Position numbers and translations under genes: made by a program. A stretch of DNA of 64,000 nt from Streptomyces curacoi (lineage in GTDB: Bacteria; Actinomycetota; Actinomycetes; Streptomycetales; Streptomycetaceae): assembly GCF_001513975.1 (NCBI RefSeq), contig NZ_KQ947998.1, positions 1 to 64,000 of the forward strand, given 5' to 3'. Shown here in pieces: positions 7,998 to 17,865 of the stretch (the first letter of the stretch is position 1; every line of letters starts with the position of its first letter). The notes under the pieces are model-generated. The model did not search any database. It was not told the DNA's origin and saw only the letters and a list, made by a program, of their open reading frames with translations.

Positions 7998-10240
7998 TTG
8001 TCGGTGTCGTCCTTCTTGTCGTCCTCGGAGCCCGCGGCGGAGTCGCTGCTGGACTCGGCCTCGCCCTCGATCACGGGGACGAGGGAGAGCTTGCCGCGGG
8101 AGTCGATCTCGGCGATCTCGACCTGGACCTTCTGGCCCACGCCGAGCACGTCCTCGACGTTCTCCACGCGCTTGCCGCCGGCGAGCTTGCGGATCTGCGA
8201 GATGTGCAGCAGACCGTCCTTGCCGGGGAGCAGGGAGACGAACGCGCCGAAGGTGGTCGTCTTCACGACCGTGCCCAGGTAGCGCTCGCCGACCTCGGGC
8301 ATCGTCGGGTTGGCGATGCCGTTGATCGTGGCGCGGGCGGCCTCGGCGGACGGGCCGTCGGCGGCGCCGATGTAGATGGTGCCGTCGTCCTCGATGGTGA
8401 TCTCGGCGCCCGTGTCCTCCTGGATCTGGTTGATCATCTTGCCCTTGGGGCCGATGACCTCACCGATCTTGTCGACCGGGATCTTCACGGTGATGATCCG
8501 CGGCGCGTTCGGGGACATCTCGTCGGGCCGGTCGATGGCCTCCATCATCACGTCGAGGATGTGGAGACGGGCGTCCCGGGCCTGCTTGAGAGCGGCGGCC
8601 AGGACGGAGGCCGGGATGCCGTCCAGCTTGGTGTCGAGCTGGAGGGCGGTCACGAACTCCTTCGTGCCGGCGACCTTGAAGTCCATGTCGCCGAAGGCGT
8701 CCTCCGCACCGAGGATGTCGGTGAGGGTGACGTAGTGCGTCTCGCCCTCGATCTCCTGGGAGATCAGGCCCATGGCGATACCGGCGACCGGGGCCTTCAG
8801 CGGCACACCGGCGTTCAGCAGCGACATGGTGGAGGCGCAGACCGAGCCCATGGACGTCGAGCCGTTGGAGCTCAGCGCCTCGGAGACCTGGCGGATCGCG
8901 TAGGGGAACTCCTCGCGGGTCGGCAGGACCGGGACCAGGGCGCGCTCGGCGAGGGCGCCGTGGCCGATCTCGCGGCGCTTCGGGGAGCCGACGCGGCCGG
9001 TCTCGCCGGTGGAGTACGGCGGGAAGTTGTAGTTGTGCATGTAGCGCTTGCGGGTCACCGGGGAGAGGGTGTCCAGCTGCTGCTCCATACGGAGCATGTT
9101 GAGGGTGGTGACGCCCAGGATCTGGGTCTCGCCACGCTCGAACACGGCGGAGCCGTGGACCCGCGGGATGGCCTCGACCTCGGCGGCCAGGGTGCGGATG
9201 TCGGTGACACCGCGGCCGTCGATGCGCTTCTTCTCCTTGATCACGCGCTCGCGGACCAGCTGCTTGGTGAGCGAGCGGTACGCGGCGGAGATCTCCTTCT
9301 CGCGGCCTTCGAACTCCGGCAGGAGCTTCTCGGCGGCGAGCGCCTTGACGCGGTCCAGCTCGGCCTCGCGCTCCTGCTTGCCGCCGATGGTGAGCGCCTG
9401 GGCCAGCTCGGGCTTGACGGCGGCGGTGAGCGCCTCGAAGACGTCGTCCTGGTAGTCCAGGAAGATCGGGAACTCGCCGGTCGGCTTGGCGGCCTTCGAG
9501 GCGAGGTCGGCCTGGGCTTTGCACAGGACCTTGATGAAGGGCTTCGCGGCCTCCAGACCGGCGGCGACGACCTCCTCGGTGGGCGCCTCGGCGCCGCCCT
9601 CGACCAGCTTGATGGTCTTCTCGGTGGCCTCGGCCTCGACCATCATGATCGCGACGTCGCCGTCCTCCAGGGTGCGGCCCGCGACGACCATGTCGAAGAC
9701 GGCGTCCTCGAGCTCGGTGTGCGTCGGGAAGGCCACCCACTGGCCGCGGATCAGCGCGACGCGGACGCCGCCGATCGGGCCGGAGAAGGGCAGACCGGCC
9801 AGCTGCGTGGACGCGGACGCGGCGTTGATCGCGACGACGTCGTACAGGTGGTCGGGGTTGAGCGCCATGATCGTGGCGACGACCTGGATCTCGTTGCGCA
9901 GGCCCTTCTTGAAGGACGGGCGCAGCGGGCGGTCGATCAGCCGGCAGGTGAGGATCGCGTCCTCGGAGGGACGGCCCTCACGGCGGAAGAAGCTGCCGGG
10001 GATCTTGCCGGCGGCGTACATCCGCTCCTCGACGTCCACCGTCAGCGGGAAGAAGTCGAGCTGGTCCTTGGGCTGCTTGGAGGCGGTGGTGGCCGACAGC
10101 ACCATGGTGTCGTCGTCCAGGTAGGCCACGGCGGAACCGGCGGCCTGCTTGGCCAGGCGGCCCGTCTCGAAGCGGATGGTGCGGGTGCCGAAGGCGCCGT
10201 TGTCGATGACGGCCTCGGCGTAGTGGGTCTCGTTCTCCAC
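7994..10240 (-). CDS. pnp: Polyribonucleotide nucleotidyltransferase (PNPase)
   Basis: This 748-residue phosphorolytic 3'-5' exoribonuclease also acts as the poly(A)-adding enzyme in Streptomyces. Two RNase PH domains flank an all-helical linker, and then come KH (VIGPKGKMINQIQ) and S1 (GERYLGTVVKTTTFGAFV) RNA-binding domains with an acidic C-terminus. I place the start at GTG 10240 rather than further upstream because the protein from VENETHYAEAV matches known Streptomyces PNPases and a GAGGAGAAAA site precedes it. It follows rpsO with a processing hairpin between. Confidence 0.97.
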   Translation of the reverse strand: MENETHYAEAVIDNGAFGTRTIRFETGRLAKQAAGSAVAYLDDDTMVLSATTASKQPKDQLDFFPLTVDVEERMYAAGKIPGSFFRREGRPSEDAILTCRLIDRPLRPSFKKGLRNEIQVVATIMALNPDHLYDVVAINAASASTQLAGLPFSGPIGGVRVALIRGQWVAFPTHTELEDAVFDMVVAGRTLEDGDVAIMMVEAEATEKTIKLVEGGAEAPTEEVVAAGLEAAKPFIKVLCKAQADLASKAAKPTGEFPIFLDYQDDVFEALTAAVKPELAQALTIGGKQEREAELDRVKALAAEKLLPEFEGREKEISAAYRSLTKQLVRERVIKEKKRIDGRGVTDIRTLAAEVEAIPRVHGSAVFERGETQILGVTTLNMLRMEQQLDTLSPVTRKRYMHNYNFPPYSTGETGRVGSPKRREIGHGALAERALVPVLPTREEFPYAIRQVSEALSSNGSTSMGSVCASTMSLLNAGVPLKAPVAGIAMGLISQEIEGETHYVTLTDILGAEDAFGDMDFKVAGTKEFVTALQLDTKLDGIPASVLAAALKQARDARLHILDVMMEAIDRPDEMSPNAPRIITVKIPVDKIGEVIGPKGKMINQIQEDTGAEITIEDDGTIYIGAADGPSAEAARATINGIANPTMPEVGERYLGTVVKTTTFGAFVSLLPGKDGLLHISQIRKLAGGKRVENVEDVLGVGQKVQVEIAEIDSRGKLSLVPVIEGEAESSSDSAAGSEDDKKDDTDK

Positions 10241-10533
10241 TAGCGTTTTCTCCTCGTCTTCGTCCCGTCGCTGCCCGTGTGGCAGGGGGACGGTTGCGGA
10301 GAAGCGCTCCGTGCGGTGCGGGCCGGTCTTCGATCGAAGCACCCGGGGCTCGCTTTCCCCCGGGGGCCACTACCGAGGACCGGCGGCGGCGAGGTGCGCT
10401 TCTCCTCGTTCGTTGTCGTGCTGACGCAGTACCCACGGTGAGTCCGCGTCATCACGCCGTGTCGTACGTATTGCGTTGTGCTACCACACTACAAAGCGGC
10501 GGTGACACTCCGCACGTTTCCGCACGTACAGCA

Positions 10534-10576
10534 AAGGGAGCGGTCCCCAGCTCTCGGGCTCGGGAACCGCTCCCTT
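10534..10576 (-). terminator. rpsO-pnp intergenic hairpin (attenuator / RNase III site)
   Basis: AAGGGAGCGGT (10534-10544) pairs perfectly with ACCGCTCCCTT (10566-10576). GGG/CCC bases can extend the stem across the loop. It begins 10 bases after the rpsO stop and lies 294 bases ahead of the pnp start. In other Streptomyces this intergenic stem is both a partial terminator and an RNase III processing site controlling pnp. Here the position and form agree. Confidence 0.8.
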
Positions 10577-10585
10577 CACGGCGTC

Positions 10586-10873
10586 TTACTTGGCGCCCGC
10601 CGCACCGCGGCGGATGCCGAGGCGGTCGACCAGCGCACGGAAGCGCTGGATGTCCTTCTTGGCGAGGTACTGCAGCAGACGGCGGCGCTGACCGACCAGG
10701 ATCAGCAGACCACGGCGGGAGTGGTGGTCGTGCTTGTGGGTCTTGAGGTGCTCGGTCAGGTCGGAGATCCGACGGGACAGCAGAGCGACCTGGACCTCGG
10801 GGGAGCCGGTGTCACCCTCCTTGGTACCGAACTCGGCGATGATCTGCTTCTTCGTAGCGGCGTCGAGCGACAC
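10586..10873 (-). CDS. rpsO: 30S ribosomal protein S15
   Basis: This 95-residue protein contacts the 16S rRNA central domain. The sequence SLDAATKKQII at the N-terminus and the motif LTEHLKTHKHDHHSRRGL identify S15. I chose GTG at 10873 over an in-frame start 30 bases upstream because it gives the normal family N-terminus and has a GAGGAG site. It heads the rpsO-pnp operon and lies opposite eccD in the same direction, with 200 bases after eccD's stop side. Confidence 0.97.
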   Translation of the reverse strand: MSLDAATKKQIIAEFGTKEGDTGSPEVQVALLSRRISDLTEHLKTHKHDHHSRRGLLILVGQRRRLLQYLAKKDIQRFRALVDRLGIRRGAAGAK

Positions 10874-11072
10874 GCGTACTCCTCGTGAGTCTTTTCTTGC
10901 CACCGAGTGCCCCTGGTCTTCTTCTCAGGGGAGCTTCCGTAACTCGGGAGGCGGGGATCCGCTGGGCGCTGCCCCCAGGTGGACCGGGGGCGCGTACACA
11001 AACGGCCGTCACACAGCGTACCAGCACACGAGCACGCTCCTGACGGGCGGCCCGTCGGCCGGTCCCGGCCGG

Positions 11073-12530
11073 TCAGACGCCGCCGCGGACCCTGCCGTAG
11101 ACGTCGAGGACGGCCAGGCAGATCGGGACCAAGGACAGCAGCACCAGCGAGTCGGCGAGGTCCAGCATCCGGCCCCAGAAGGGGGACAGCCCCTTCTGCG
11201 GCACGATCAGGGCGATCGCGATCAGCAGCAGCACACCCGCGCCGACCGAGGAGCCGAGCCACAGGGTCCGTACGTTGACCGGGCCGGTGTTGCCCTGGAT
11301 GAGCTCCATGATGATGTCGGTCGGCGGCGAGATCGCGAGGCCGAGGACCAGCAGGCCCAGCGTGACGACGCCGGCCACGAACAGGCAGGTGACCTGGGCG
11401 GTGTAGCGGAACAGGCGGGCCCGCAGCATCGCGGCGAGGCCGGTGCACAGGGCGAGCAGCTGGGCCCAGCCGCTGTCGCTGAAGCCGAGCACCGCGCCGC
11501 CGGCGCCGATGATCACGGCGGCGCAACCGCCGACCAGGCCGAGCAGCAGTTCGTGGCCCCGGCTGGTCTGGGCGACGATGCGCTGGACGTCGACGGCCTC
11601 GGCGTCGCCCTCCCGGCCCTCGCGGCGGGCCCTGGCCAGGTCCTCCGGGTTGCGGAAGCCGATCGGCAGCTTGGCGAAGCGGGCCGACCAGCCGGGCAGG
11701 AAGCCGACGACCGCGAGTGCGACGACCGCGGTGCCGGCGGCGATCTCGCGCGGCTGTGCCTCGGTGAGCACCCCGCAGAACACGGCGAGCGTGCCCAGCG
11801 CGGCGGCCAGCGCGGCGGCCACGAACGGGGCGTCGCCCTGCGGCAGCAGCATGATCAGCACGATGGAGACGAGCAGTACGGCGACACAGCCGACGAGGAA
11901 CTGGATCCTGCCGGGGCCTTCACCGGCGTCCTGGGGGATGGCGCCGGAGCCCGCGATGAGGGCGTGCGGCAGCGCCGAGATGCCGAGCGCGACGGCGGAG
12001 CCGCGGTCGTCGTACACCCGGGCGCGTACGCCGGCGAGGGCCGTCAGGGCGAGCGCGGTCACTCCGGCGAGGACGCCCTGGAGGCCGTGCATGTCGTGGC
12101 GTACCGGGTCGGCGAACCAGAAGACGAAGCCGAGCATGATCAGCAGCAGCGCGCCGGCGACGAGGCCGGCCACCCGCATGAGGTTGTCGTTCCAGCTGCG
12201 GTTGTCCTGCTTGACCGCGGCGGCGATCGCGTCCACCACGTCGTCGTGCACGGCCGGCGGCAGGGAGTCGGCGAAGGTGCGCAGCAGCAGCACCTCGCCG
12301 TCCCTCACCCGGTGTTCGAGCAACGAGCGGCTCGCGTCGAGCACTTGGCCCTCACGGGTCACGAGGTGGTAGCCGGAGGGGCTGGCGTCCGACTGGACCA
12401 TGCCCGAGAGTCTGACGATCTCGGGAAATAGGTCCTGGATCGGCAGGTCCTCCGGCAGCGCGACATCGACACGGCTGTCCGGTGCTGCGATGGTGATTCG
12501 GCAGAAACCTGTCGAAGTCCCCGTGCTCAC
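11073..12530 (-). CDS. eccD: Type VII secretion membrane channel protein EccD
   Basis: This 485-residue core ESX membrane protein has an N-terminal ubiquitin-like (YukD-type) domain, about residues 1-100 (GFCRITIAAPDSRVDVALPE), a linker containing AIAAAVKQDN, then about eleven transmembrane helices. In mycobacteria EccD forms the membrane vestibule with EccB, EccC and EccE. The GTG start at 12530 gives the usual N-terminus. It is divergent from eccC across 257 bases and ends 200 bases from the rpsO start, so it forms the left edge of the ESX locus. Confidence 0.93.
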   Translation of the reverse strand: MSTGTSTGFCRITIAAPDSRVDVALPEDLPIQDLFPEIVRLSGMVQSDASPSGYHLVTREGQVLDASRSLLEHRVRDGEVLLLRTFADSLPPAVHDDVVDAIAAAVKQDNRSWNDNLMRVAGLVAGALLLIMLGFVFWFADPVRHDMHGLQGVLAGVTALALTALAGVRARVYDDRGSAVALGISALPHALIAGSGAIPQDAGEGPGRIQFLVGCVAVLLVSIVLIMLLPQGDAPFVAAALAAALGTLAVFCGVLTEAQPREIAAGTAVVALAVVGFLPGWSARFAKLPIGFRNPEDLARARREGREGDAEAVDVQRIVAQTSRGHELLLGLVGGCAAVIIGAGGAVLGFSDSGWAQLLALCTGLAAMLRARLFRYTAQVTCLFVAGVVTLGLLVLGLAISPPTDIIMELIQGNTGPVNVRTLWLGSSVGAGVLLLIAIALIVPQKGLSPFWGRMLDLADSLVLLSLVPICLAVLDVYGRVRGGV

Positions 12531-12706
12531 CTGGTGTTCCCCCTGCTAGACAAGGCTTCCTCGCGCCGCTCGTACGACGCGGAGCGCCACCATATCCGTT
12601 GCCGCACCCGGTACAGGACCTGCCTCCCTCATTCCTCCCAGGACCTGCTCCGCATCTCCATCCTCCTGCCTCCCTGGGGCACTCCACGCATCAGTAGGAT
12701 CGACGA

Positions 12707-12733
12707 CTACGCGAACGACGCCTACGCGAACGA
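12707..12733. repeat. 12-bp direct repeat in eccD/eccC shared upstream region
   Basis: CTACGCGAACGA occurs at 12707-12718 and again at 12722-12733. A TAGGAT, a possible -10 element for eccC, sits at about 12695-12700. The two copies lie between that element and the eccC start, so they could be in its 5' UTR or act as an operator. This is the only structured feature I see in the 257-base divergent region. Confidence 0.4.
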
Positions 12734-12787
12734 GAACACGTCGCGGTACACGGGGGCGTCGGTGCCAGGACGTATCAATCGCTAAGG

Positions 12788-15700
12788 ATGAGTGCATCGG
12801 TGAGCGTCGTCATCATCAAACGGCCACCGCGGACAGTGCCCCCGGCCGTCCCGGACGGCGAGGTCAAACTCGAGACGCCGCCCGAGATTCCGCGCGAGGG
12901 CGACGACAGCATGCTGATGAACATGCTGCCCATGATGGGCATGCTGGGTTCCGTCGCCTTCTTCTTCACAGCCGGCCAGTCCTACATGAAGGTCGTCGGC
13001 GGGCTCATGCTCGCCTCGACACTGGCGATGATGATCGCCCAGTTCGCCAAGGCCCGGCAGGGCCCCGGCGCAGGCATGGCCCAGGACCGGCGTGACTACT
13101 TCCGCTATCTGGAGCAGGTCCGCAAGGACGTGCACAAGACGGCGGAGCTGCAGCGGCGCAGCCAGCTGTTCCAGCACCCCGACCCGGAGCAGCTGTGGGC
13201 GGTGGCGGCGGACAGCAAGCGGCTGTGGGAGCGGCGCCCGACCGACGGGGACTTCGCCTCGGTACGGATCGGCCGCGGCATCCAGCAGCTGAGCACTCCG
13301 CTCGTCGCCCCGGAGACCGCCCCCAAGGACGAGCTCGAACCGCTGACGGCGGCGGCGATGAAGGCCTTCCTCGACGCGCACGGCAGTCTGCACGACCTGC
13401 CCGTCGCCGTCTCGCTGCGCGCCTTCTACCACGTGACGGTCTGCGGAGAAACCGACACGGTCTACGGCAACGCGCGTGCGGCCCTGGCCCAGCTGGCGAC
13501 GCTGCACTCGCCCGAGGACCTGATGATCGCCGTGGTGGCGCACCCCTCCGCGACGCCGGAGTGGGACTGGATCAAGTGGCTGCCGCACAGCCAGCACCCG
13601 AAGGCCAAGGACGGAGCGGGTTCGACCCGGCTTCTCTTCGACGACCTCGGCGAGCTGGAGGAGGCGCTCGCGGACCAGCTGGACGACAGGCCCCGCTGGA
13701 ACCGTGAGGCGACCCCCGTCTACGACCAGCCGCACCTGATCGTGGTGCTCGACGGCGGCACCGTGCCGCCGGACTCCGAACTCGCCAGCTCCGAGGGTCT
13801 CCAGGGCGTCACCTTCCTGGAGATCGCCCCCGGCGAGCTGGAGGAGGAGCTGCGCGCAGGTCTGACGATCTATGCCAAGCCGGACCGGATGCGGCTGTTC
13901 GTCGGCCACGAGTCCGCGTACACCGGCAAGCCCGACCTGCTGAACGCTGCGCAGGCCGAGTCCCTGGCCCGGCAGCTCGCGCCCTTCCGGGTCGGCTCCG
14001 CTGAGGAGGGCGAACCCCTCCTGTCCAACCTGGACTTCACGGACCTCATGGGCATCGGCGACGCGGGCACGGTCGACGTCTCCCGCACCTGGCGTCCGCG
14101 CACGCTGCACGAGCGGCTGCGGGTGCCGATCGGTGTCGGCGAGAACGGCGAACCGGTCATGCTGGACCTCAAGGAGGCCTCGCAGGAGGGCATGGGCCCG
14201 CACGGTCTGTGCGTGGGCGCCACCGGTTCCGGTAAGTCCGAGGTACTGCGCACGCTGGTGCTCGGCCTCGCGGTCACGCACTCGTCGGAGACGCTGAACT
14301 TCATCCTCGCGGACTTCAAGGGCGGTGCGACCTTCGCGGGTATGGCGGACATGCCGCACACCGCGGCCGTGATCACCAACCTGGCGGACGACCTCACCCT
14401 CGTCGACCGTATGCGCGACTCGATCATGGGTGAGACCCAGCGCCGTCAGGAGCTGCTGCGCTCGGCCGGCAACTACGCCAACCTGCACGACTACGAGAAG
14501 GCCCGGGCGGCGGGCGCCGCGCTGGAGCCGCTGGCTTCGCTGGTGATCGTGCTCGACGAGTTCTCCGAGCTCCTCACCGCCAAGCCCGACTTCATCGACA
14601 TGTTCATCCAGATCGGCCGTATCGGCCGTTCGCTGGGCATCCACCTGCTGCTGGCCTCGCAGCGCCTGGAGGAGGGCAAGCTGCGCGGCCTGGACACCTA
14701 TCTGTCGTACCGGATCGGTCTGCGGACGTTCTCCGCCGCCGAGTCCCGTACGGCGATCGGTGTGCCGGACGCCTACCACCTGCCGTCGATCCCCGGTTCC
14801 GGCTATCTGCGGTACGACACCGACACCATGGTCCGCTTCAAGGCGGCGTACGTGTCGGGGCCGTACCACGGTGAGGGCCCGTCCCGGGTGAGCCGCTCGA
14901 CGCAGCTGCGGCCCGCGCTGTTCACGGCGGAGCACGTGGCGCTGCCCCCGCAGCCGGTGATCGAGGAGCCGGAGCCCGACAACCGGGTGGACGACGCGCT
15001 CGCCGACACCGTCCTGGACGTCCTCGTCAGCCGGATGGTCAACCAGGGTCCGCCCGCCCACCAGGTGTGGCTGCCCCCGCTGGAGGAGGCGCCCTCGCTG
15101 GAGCAGCTGCTCCCCCAGCTCGCCGTCACCCAGGACCGCGGCCTGACCGCGCCCGACTACACGGCGCTCGGCCGGCTCAACGTGCCGGTCGGCCTGGTGG
15201 ACAAGCCGTTCGAGCAGCGGCGTGACGTCCTGTACCGGGACTTCGCGGGCGGTGCCGGTCACGGCCTGTTCGTGGGTGGTCCGCAGTCCGGCAAGTCGAC
15301 GCTGCTGCGCTCGCTCATCTCGTCGTTCGCTCTCACGCACACGCCGTCCGAGGTGCAGTTCTACTGCCTGGACTTCGGTGGTGGCGGTCTGATCTCGATG
15401 GAGGAGCTGGCGCACGTCGGCGGGGTCGCCAACCGTCTCGACGCCGAGAAGGTGCGCCGTACGGTCAGCGAGGTCGAGGGCATCCTCAACACGCGCGAGG
15501 AGTACTTCCGCGCCAACAACGTCGACTCGATCCAGACCTACCGTCAGCGCCGGAACGCCGGCCAGCTGCCGGACCAGCCGTGGGGCGACGTCTTCCTCGT
15601 GATCGACGGCTGGGCCACGTTCAAGACGGACTACGAGATGCTCGAACCCACCGTCACCGAGATCGCCACCCGTGGCCTCGGTTTCGGTGTGCACGTGATC

Positions 15701-16741
15701 CTGACGGCGAGCCGCTACACCGAGGTGCGGCCCGCGCTCAAGGACATGCTGCAGAACCGCATCGAGCTCCGGCTCGGCGACCCGACGGAGTCGGAGATCG
15801 ACCGCAAGGTCGCGCAGAACGTCCCCGCCACCGTCCCGGGCCGTGGTCTGACCCAGGACAAGCTGCACTTCATGGCGGCGCTGCCCCGCGTCGACGGCTC
15901 CTCGGAGACGGAGGACCTGTCGGAGGCGACGTCGATCCTCATCCGCGGCATCAACGACAACTGGCAGGGCAGCCACGCCCCGGCCGTACGGCTGCTGCCC
16001 ACGATGCTGCCGGCGGACCGGCTGCCCAAGGGCTTCGAGCACCCGGACCGCGGTGTCGCCATCGGCATCGACGAGTCGTCGCTGTCGCCGGTCTTCGTCG
16101 ACTTCGAGACGGACCCGCTGTTCATCGTGTTCGGTGAGAGCGAGTCCGGTAAGTCCGCGCTGCTGCGGCTGCTCATCAAGCAGATCACCGAGCGCTACAC
16201 GCCGGACCAGGCGAAGATCGTCATGGGTGACTACCGGCGTGCCCACCTGGAGGGCGTGCCCGACTCGCACCTGTCGCGGTACTGCGCGTCGGCGCCCGCT
16301 CTGTCGGAGACGCTGGAGGGTCTGGCCGGTTCGATGAGCCGCCGTATGCCCGGTCCGGACGTCACGCCCGAGCAGCTGCGCAACCGCAGCTGGTACAGCA
16401 GCCCGGACGCGTTCGTCATCGTCGACGACTACGACCTGGTGGCGACGGGCGGGAACCCGCTGTCCCCGCTCCTGGAGTACCTGCCGTTCGCCCGTGACAT
16501 CGGTCTGCGCATCATCATCGCGCGTGCCTCGGGCGGTGCGAGCCGGTCCCTGTACGAGCCGATCATGCAGCGGATGCGTGAACTGGGCGCCCAGGGCGTC
16601 GTGCTCTCCGGCGACCGCACGGAGGGTCAGCTGCTGGGCAACATCACGGCGACGCAACTGCCGCCCGGCCGTGGCTACTTCCACACGCGTCGACGCGGTG
16701 GGCAGCTCATTCAGACGGGCTGGCTGCCGGCCCGGTTCTGA
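12788..16741 (+). CDS. eccC: Type VII secretion motor ATPase EccC
   Basis: This 1317-residue FtsK/SpoIIIE-type ATPase drives ESX substrate export. Two membrane helices lie at about residues 50-90. Three nucleotide-binding modules follow, with Walker A lysines at 483 (GATGSGKS), 836 (GPQSGKS) and 1122 (GESESGKS). The first module has a standard Walker B (LVIVLDEF, Asp590-Glu591). The second and third have degenerate ones, VIDGW (Asp940-Gly941) and VDDYD (Asp1213-Asp1214). EccCa and EccCb parts are fused, as in ESX-2/4/5 type systems. ATG 12788 overlaps AAGGA, so GTG at 12800 is an alternative start. Confidence 0.95.
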   Translation: MSASVSVVIIKRPPRTVPPAVPDGEVKLETPPEIPREGDDSMLMNMLPMMGMLGSVAFFFTAGQSYMKVVGGLMLASTLAMMIAQFAKARQGPGAGMAQDRRDYFRYLEQVRKDVHKTAELQRRSQLFQHPDPEQLWAVAADSKRLWERRPTDGDFASVRIGRGIQQLSTPLVAPETAPKDELEPLTAAAMKAFLDAHGSLHDLPVAVSLRAFYHVTVCGETDTVYGNARAALAQLATLHSPEDLMIAVVAHPSATPEWDWIKWLPHSQHPKAKDGAGSTRLLFDDLGELEEALADQLDDRPRWNREATPVYDQPHLIVVLDGGTVPPDSELASSEGLQGVTFLEIAPGELEEELRAGLTIYAKPDRMRLFVGHESAYTGKPDLLNAAQAESLARQLAPFRVGSAEEGEPLLSNLDFTDLMGIGDAGTVDVSRTWRPRTLHERLRVPIGVGENGEPVMLDLKEASQEGMGPHGLCVGATGSGKSEVLRTLVLGLAVTHSSETLNFILADFKGGATFAGMADMPHTAAVITNLADDLTLVDRMRDSIMGETQRRQELLRSAGNYANLHDYEKARAAGAALEPLASLVIVLDEFSELLTAKPDFIDMFIQIGRIGRSLGIHLLLASQRLEEGKLRGLDTYLSYRIGLRTFSAAESRTAIGVPDAYHLPSIPGSGYLRYDTDTMVRFKAAYVSGPYHGEGPSRVSRSTQLRPALFTAEHVALPPQPVIEEPEPDNRVDDALADTVLDVLVSRMVNQGPPAHQVWLPPLEEAPSLEQLLPQLAVTQDRGLTAPDYTALGRLNVPVGLVDKPFEQRRDVLYRDFAGGAGHGLFVGGPQSGKSTLLRSLISSFALTHTPSEVQFYCLDFGGGGLISMEELAHVGGVANRLDAEKVRRTVSEVEGILNTREEYFRANNVDSIQTYRQRRNAGQLPDQPWGDVFLVIDGWATFKTDYEMLEPTVTEIATRGLGFGVHVILTASRYTEVRPALKDMLQNRIELRLGDPTESEIDRKVAQNVPATVPGRGLTQDKLHFMAALPRVDGSSETEDLSEATSILIRGINDNWQGSHAPAVRLLPTMLPADRLPKGFEHPDRGVAIGIDESSLSPVFVDFETDPLFIVFGESESGKSALLRLLIKQITERYTPDQAKIVMGDYRRAHLEGVPDSHLSRYCASAPALSETLEGLAGSMSRRMPGPDVTPEQLRNRSWYSSPDAFVIVDDYDLVATGGNPLSPLLEYLPFARDIGLRIIIARASGGASRSLYEPIMQRMRELGAQGVVLSGDRTEGQLLGNITATQLPPGRGYFHTRRRGGQLIQTGWLPARF

Positions 16742-16763
16742 CGATCGGGGTCGGTCCAGCCGG

Positions 16764-16793
16764 AGGGGCGGTATCCGTGTGGGTACCGCCCCT
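16764..16793 (+). terminator. Terminator after eccC
   Basis: AGGGGCGGTA (16764-16773) pairs with TACCGCCCCT (16784-16793), a 10-bp stem with a 10-base loop, 22 bases beyond the eccC stop. A few T residues follow. It separates eccC from the small WXG100-like gene. Confidence 0.75.
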
Positions 16794-16897
16794 TCGCGTT
16801 GCCTGCCCCTCTGCGGTACCGGTGAGGGGTGGGGCTCGTGGGGGTGCCACCGCTAAGGTGGCGTTGCTGCTGAAAAGACGAGCCACGGGGGGCAGTT

Positions 16898-17299
16898 GTG
16901 CCGTCGGAATACATGGACTCCGATCCCGCGGTCCTCAAGACCGAGGGCTTCCACATGTTCAATGTCGGCGTGGACTTCGCCAAGGCCGTGAAGACCCTCA
17001 AGGCCGGACTGACCGGACTGGAGAAGGGCGACACCCCGCCCTGGGGTGACGACGACATCGGTGAGAAGTTCGGCGTCGTCTACGAGGGCCTGCGCGACGG
17101 CATGTACGACTCGATGGGCAGCCTGGCGGAGCGGATCGCCGGGATGGGGGTCGCCTTCACCAAGATGGGCGTGGCGCACGAGCTGAACGAGGCCGAGCAG
17201 GAAGCCATCTGGCAGAAGACGATGTCCGAGTACGACGGTCAGGTGCAGGTGCCGTCCGGAGCCGTGCACGCCACGCTGCGGCCTCGCCAGGACCTCTGA
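16898..17299 (+). CDS. WXG100-like ESX-associated protein
   Basis: This 133-residue protein is mostly helical, with a turn reading PPWGDDDIG (Trp49-Gly50) between two helical segments (residues 15-45 and 53-105). That is the layout of WXG100 proteins, although the spacing is W-G rather than W-x-G. The GTG start follows a GGGGGG site. It is the first gene downstream of eccC. The same order, eccC then a small WXG-like gene, supports a role as secreted or accessory ESX protein. No YxxxD/E signal is obvious near its C-terminus. Confidence 0.7.
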   Translation: MPSEYMDSDPAVLKTEGFHMFNVGVDFAKAVKTLKAGLTGLEKGDTPPWGDDDIGEKFGVVYEGLRDGMYDSMGSLAERIAGMGVAFTKMGVAHELNEAEQEAIWQKTMSEYDGQVQVPSGAVHATLRPRQDL

Positions 17300-17381
17300 T
17301 CCGCAACGGACACATCGGGTCCACCGACGCAAGTAGGGTGAGGACCACACGTCGTTCGCACGTCAGGAGAGGCCCAGCGGC

Positions 17382-17699
17382 ATGACCGAGGCACGCAACA
17401 ACGAGGCCGGGACTCAGGCCGAGGACATCAAGGCGCGCAAGGAGCGGGAGCGGGACGAGCTGTACGCCCTCGACATCTCCGGAGTCGAGTGGCACTGCGC
17501 GCCCGGTACCGAGGCGCACGAGGAGCGAGTCGAGATCGCGTACCTGCCGGAGGGCGCGGTGGCCATGCGGTCGTCGCTGGATCCCGGTACCGTGCTGCGG
17601 TACACCGAGGCGGAGTGGCAGGCGTTCGTACTCGGGGCGCGGGACGGGGAGTTCGATCTGGAGCCGGCGCCGCACAACGGGGGTGTGGCGGCCGAGTAG
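17382..17699 (+). CDS. DUF397 domain protein
   Basis: This 105-residue protein has an N-terminal charged extension (about residues 1-28, AEDIKARKERERDE) followed by a DUF397-type domain. Its conserved end reads YTEAEWQAFVLGARDGEFD, with MRSSLDPGTV before it. DUF397 proteins are small cytosolic partners of XRE regulators in Streptomyces development. No such regulator is next to it here. An AGGAGAGG site precedes ATG 17382. Function in this context is unknown. Confidence 0.8.
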   Translation: MTEARNNEAGTQAEDIKARKERERDELYALDISGVEWHCAPGTEAHEERVEIAYLPEGAVAMRSSLDPGTVLRYTEAEWQAFVLGARDGEFDLEPAPHNGGVAAE

Positions 17700-17865
17700 G
17701 TCGTCTGCGGGGGTGTTCTCAGCGTGTGGGGCGGGGTTGTCCGCTCACCCCACGGCCGGCTCCCACGGCCGCCTCGGCCTCGGAGGAGTCGCCCGGCTCC
17801 TCCGGCTCGACGCCTAAGATCGGCGTCGTACGCGAAGCGTCCGTGATGGCGGAGGACGGGGACCC

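Noticed and set aside
12782..16684. Long open reading frame of about 1300 codons on the minus strand opposite eccC
   Set aside because: It mirrors eccC exactly, has no family resemblance, and is an artefact of high third-position GC.
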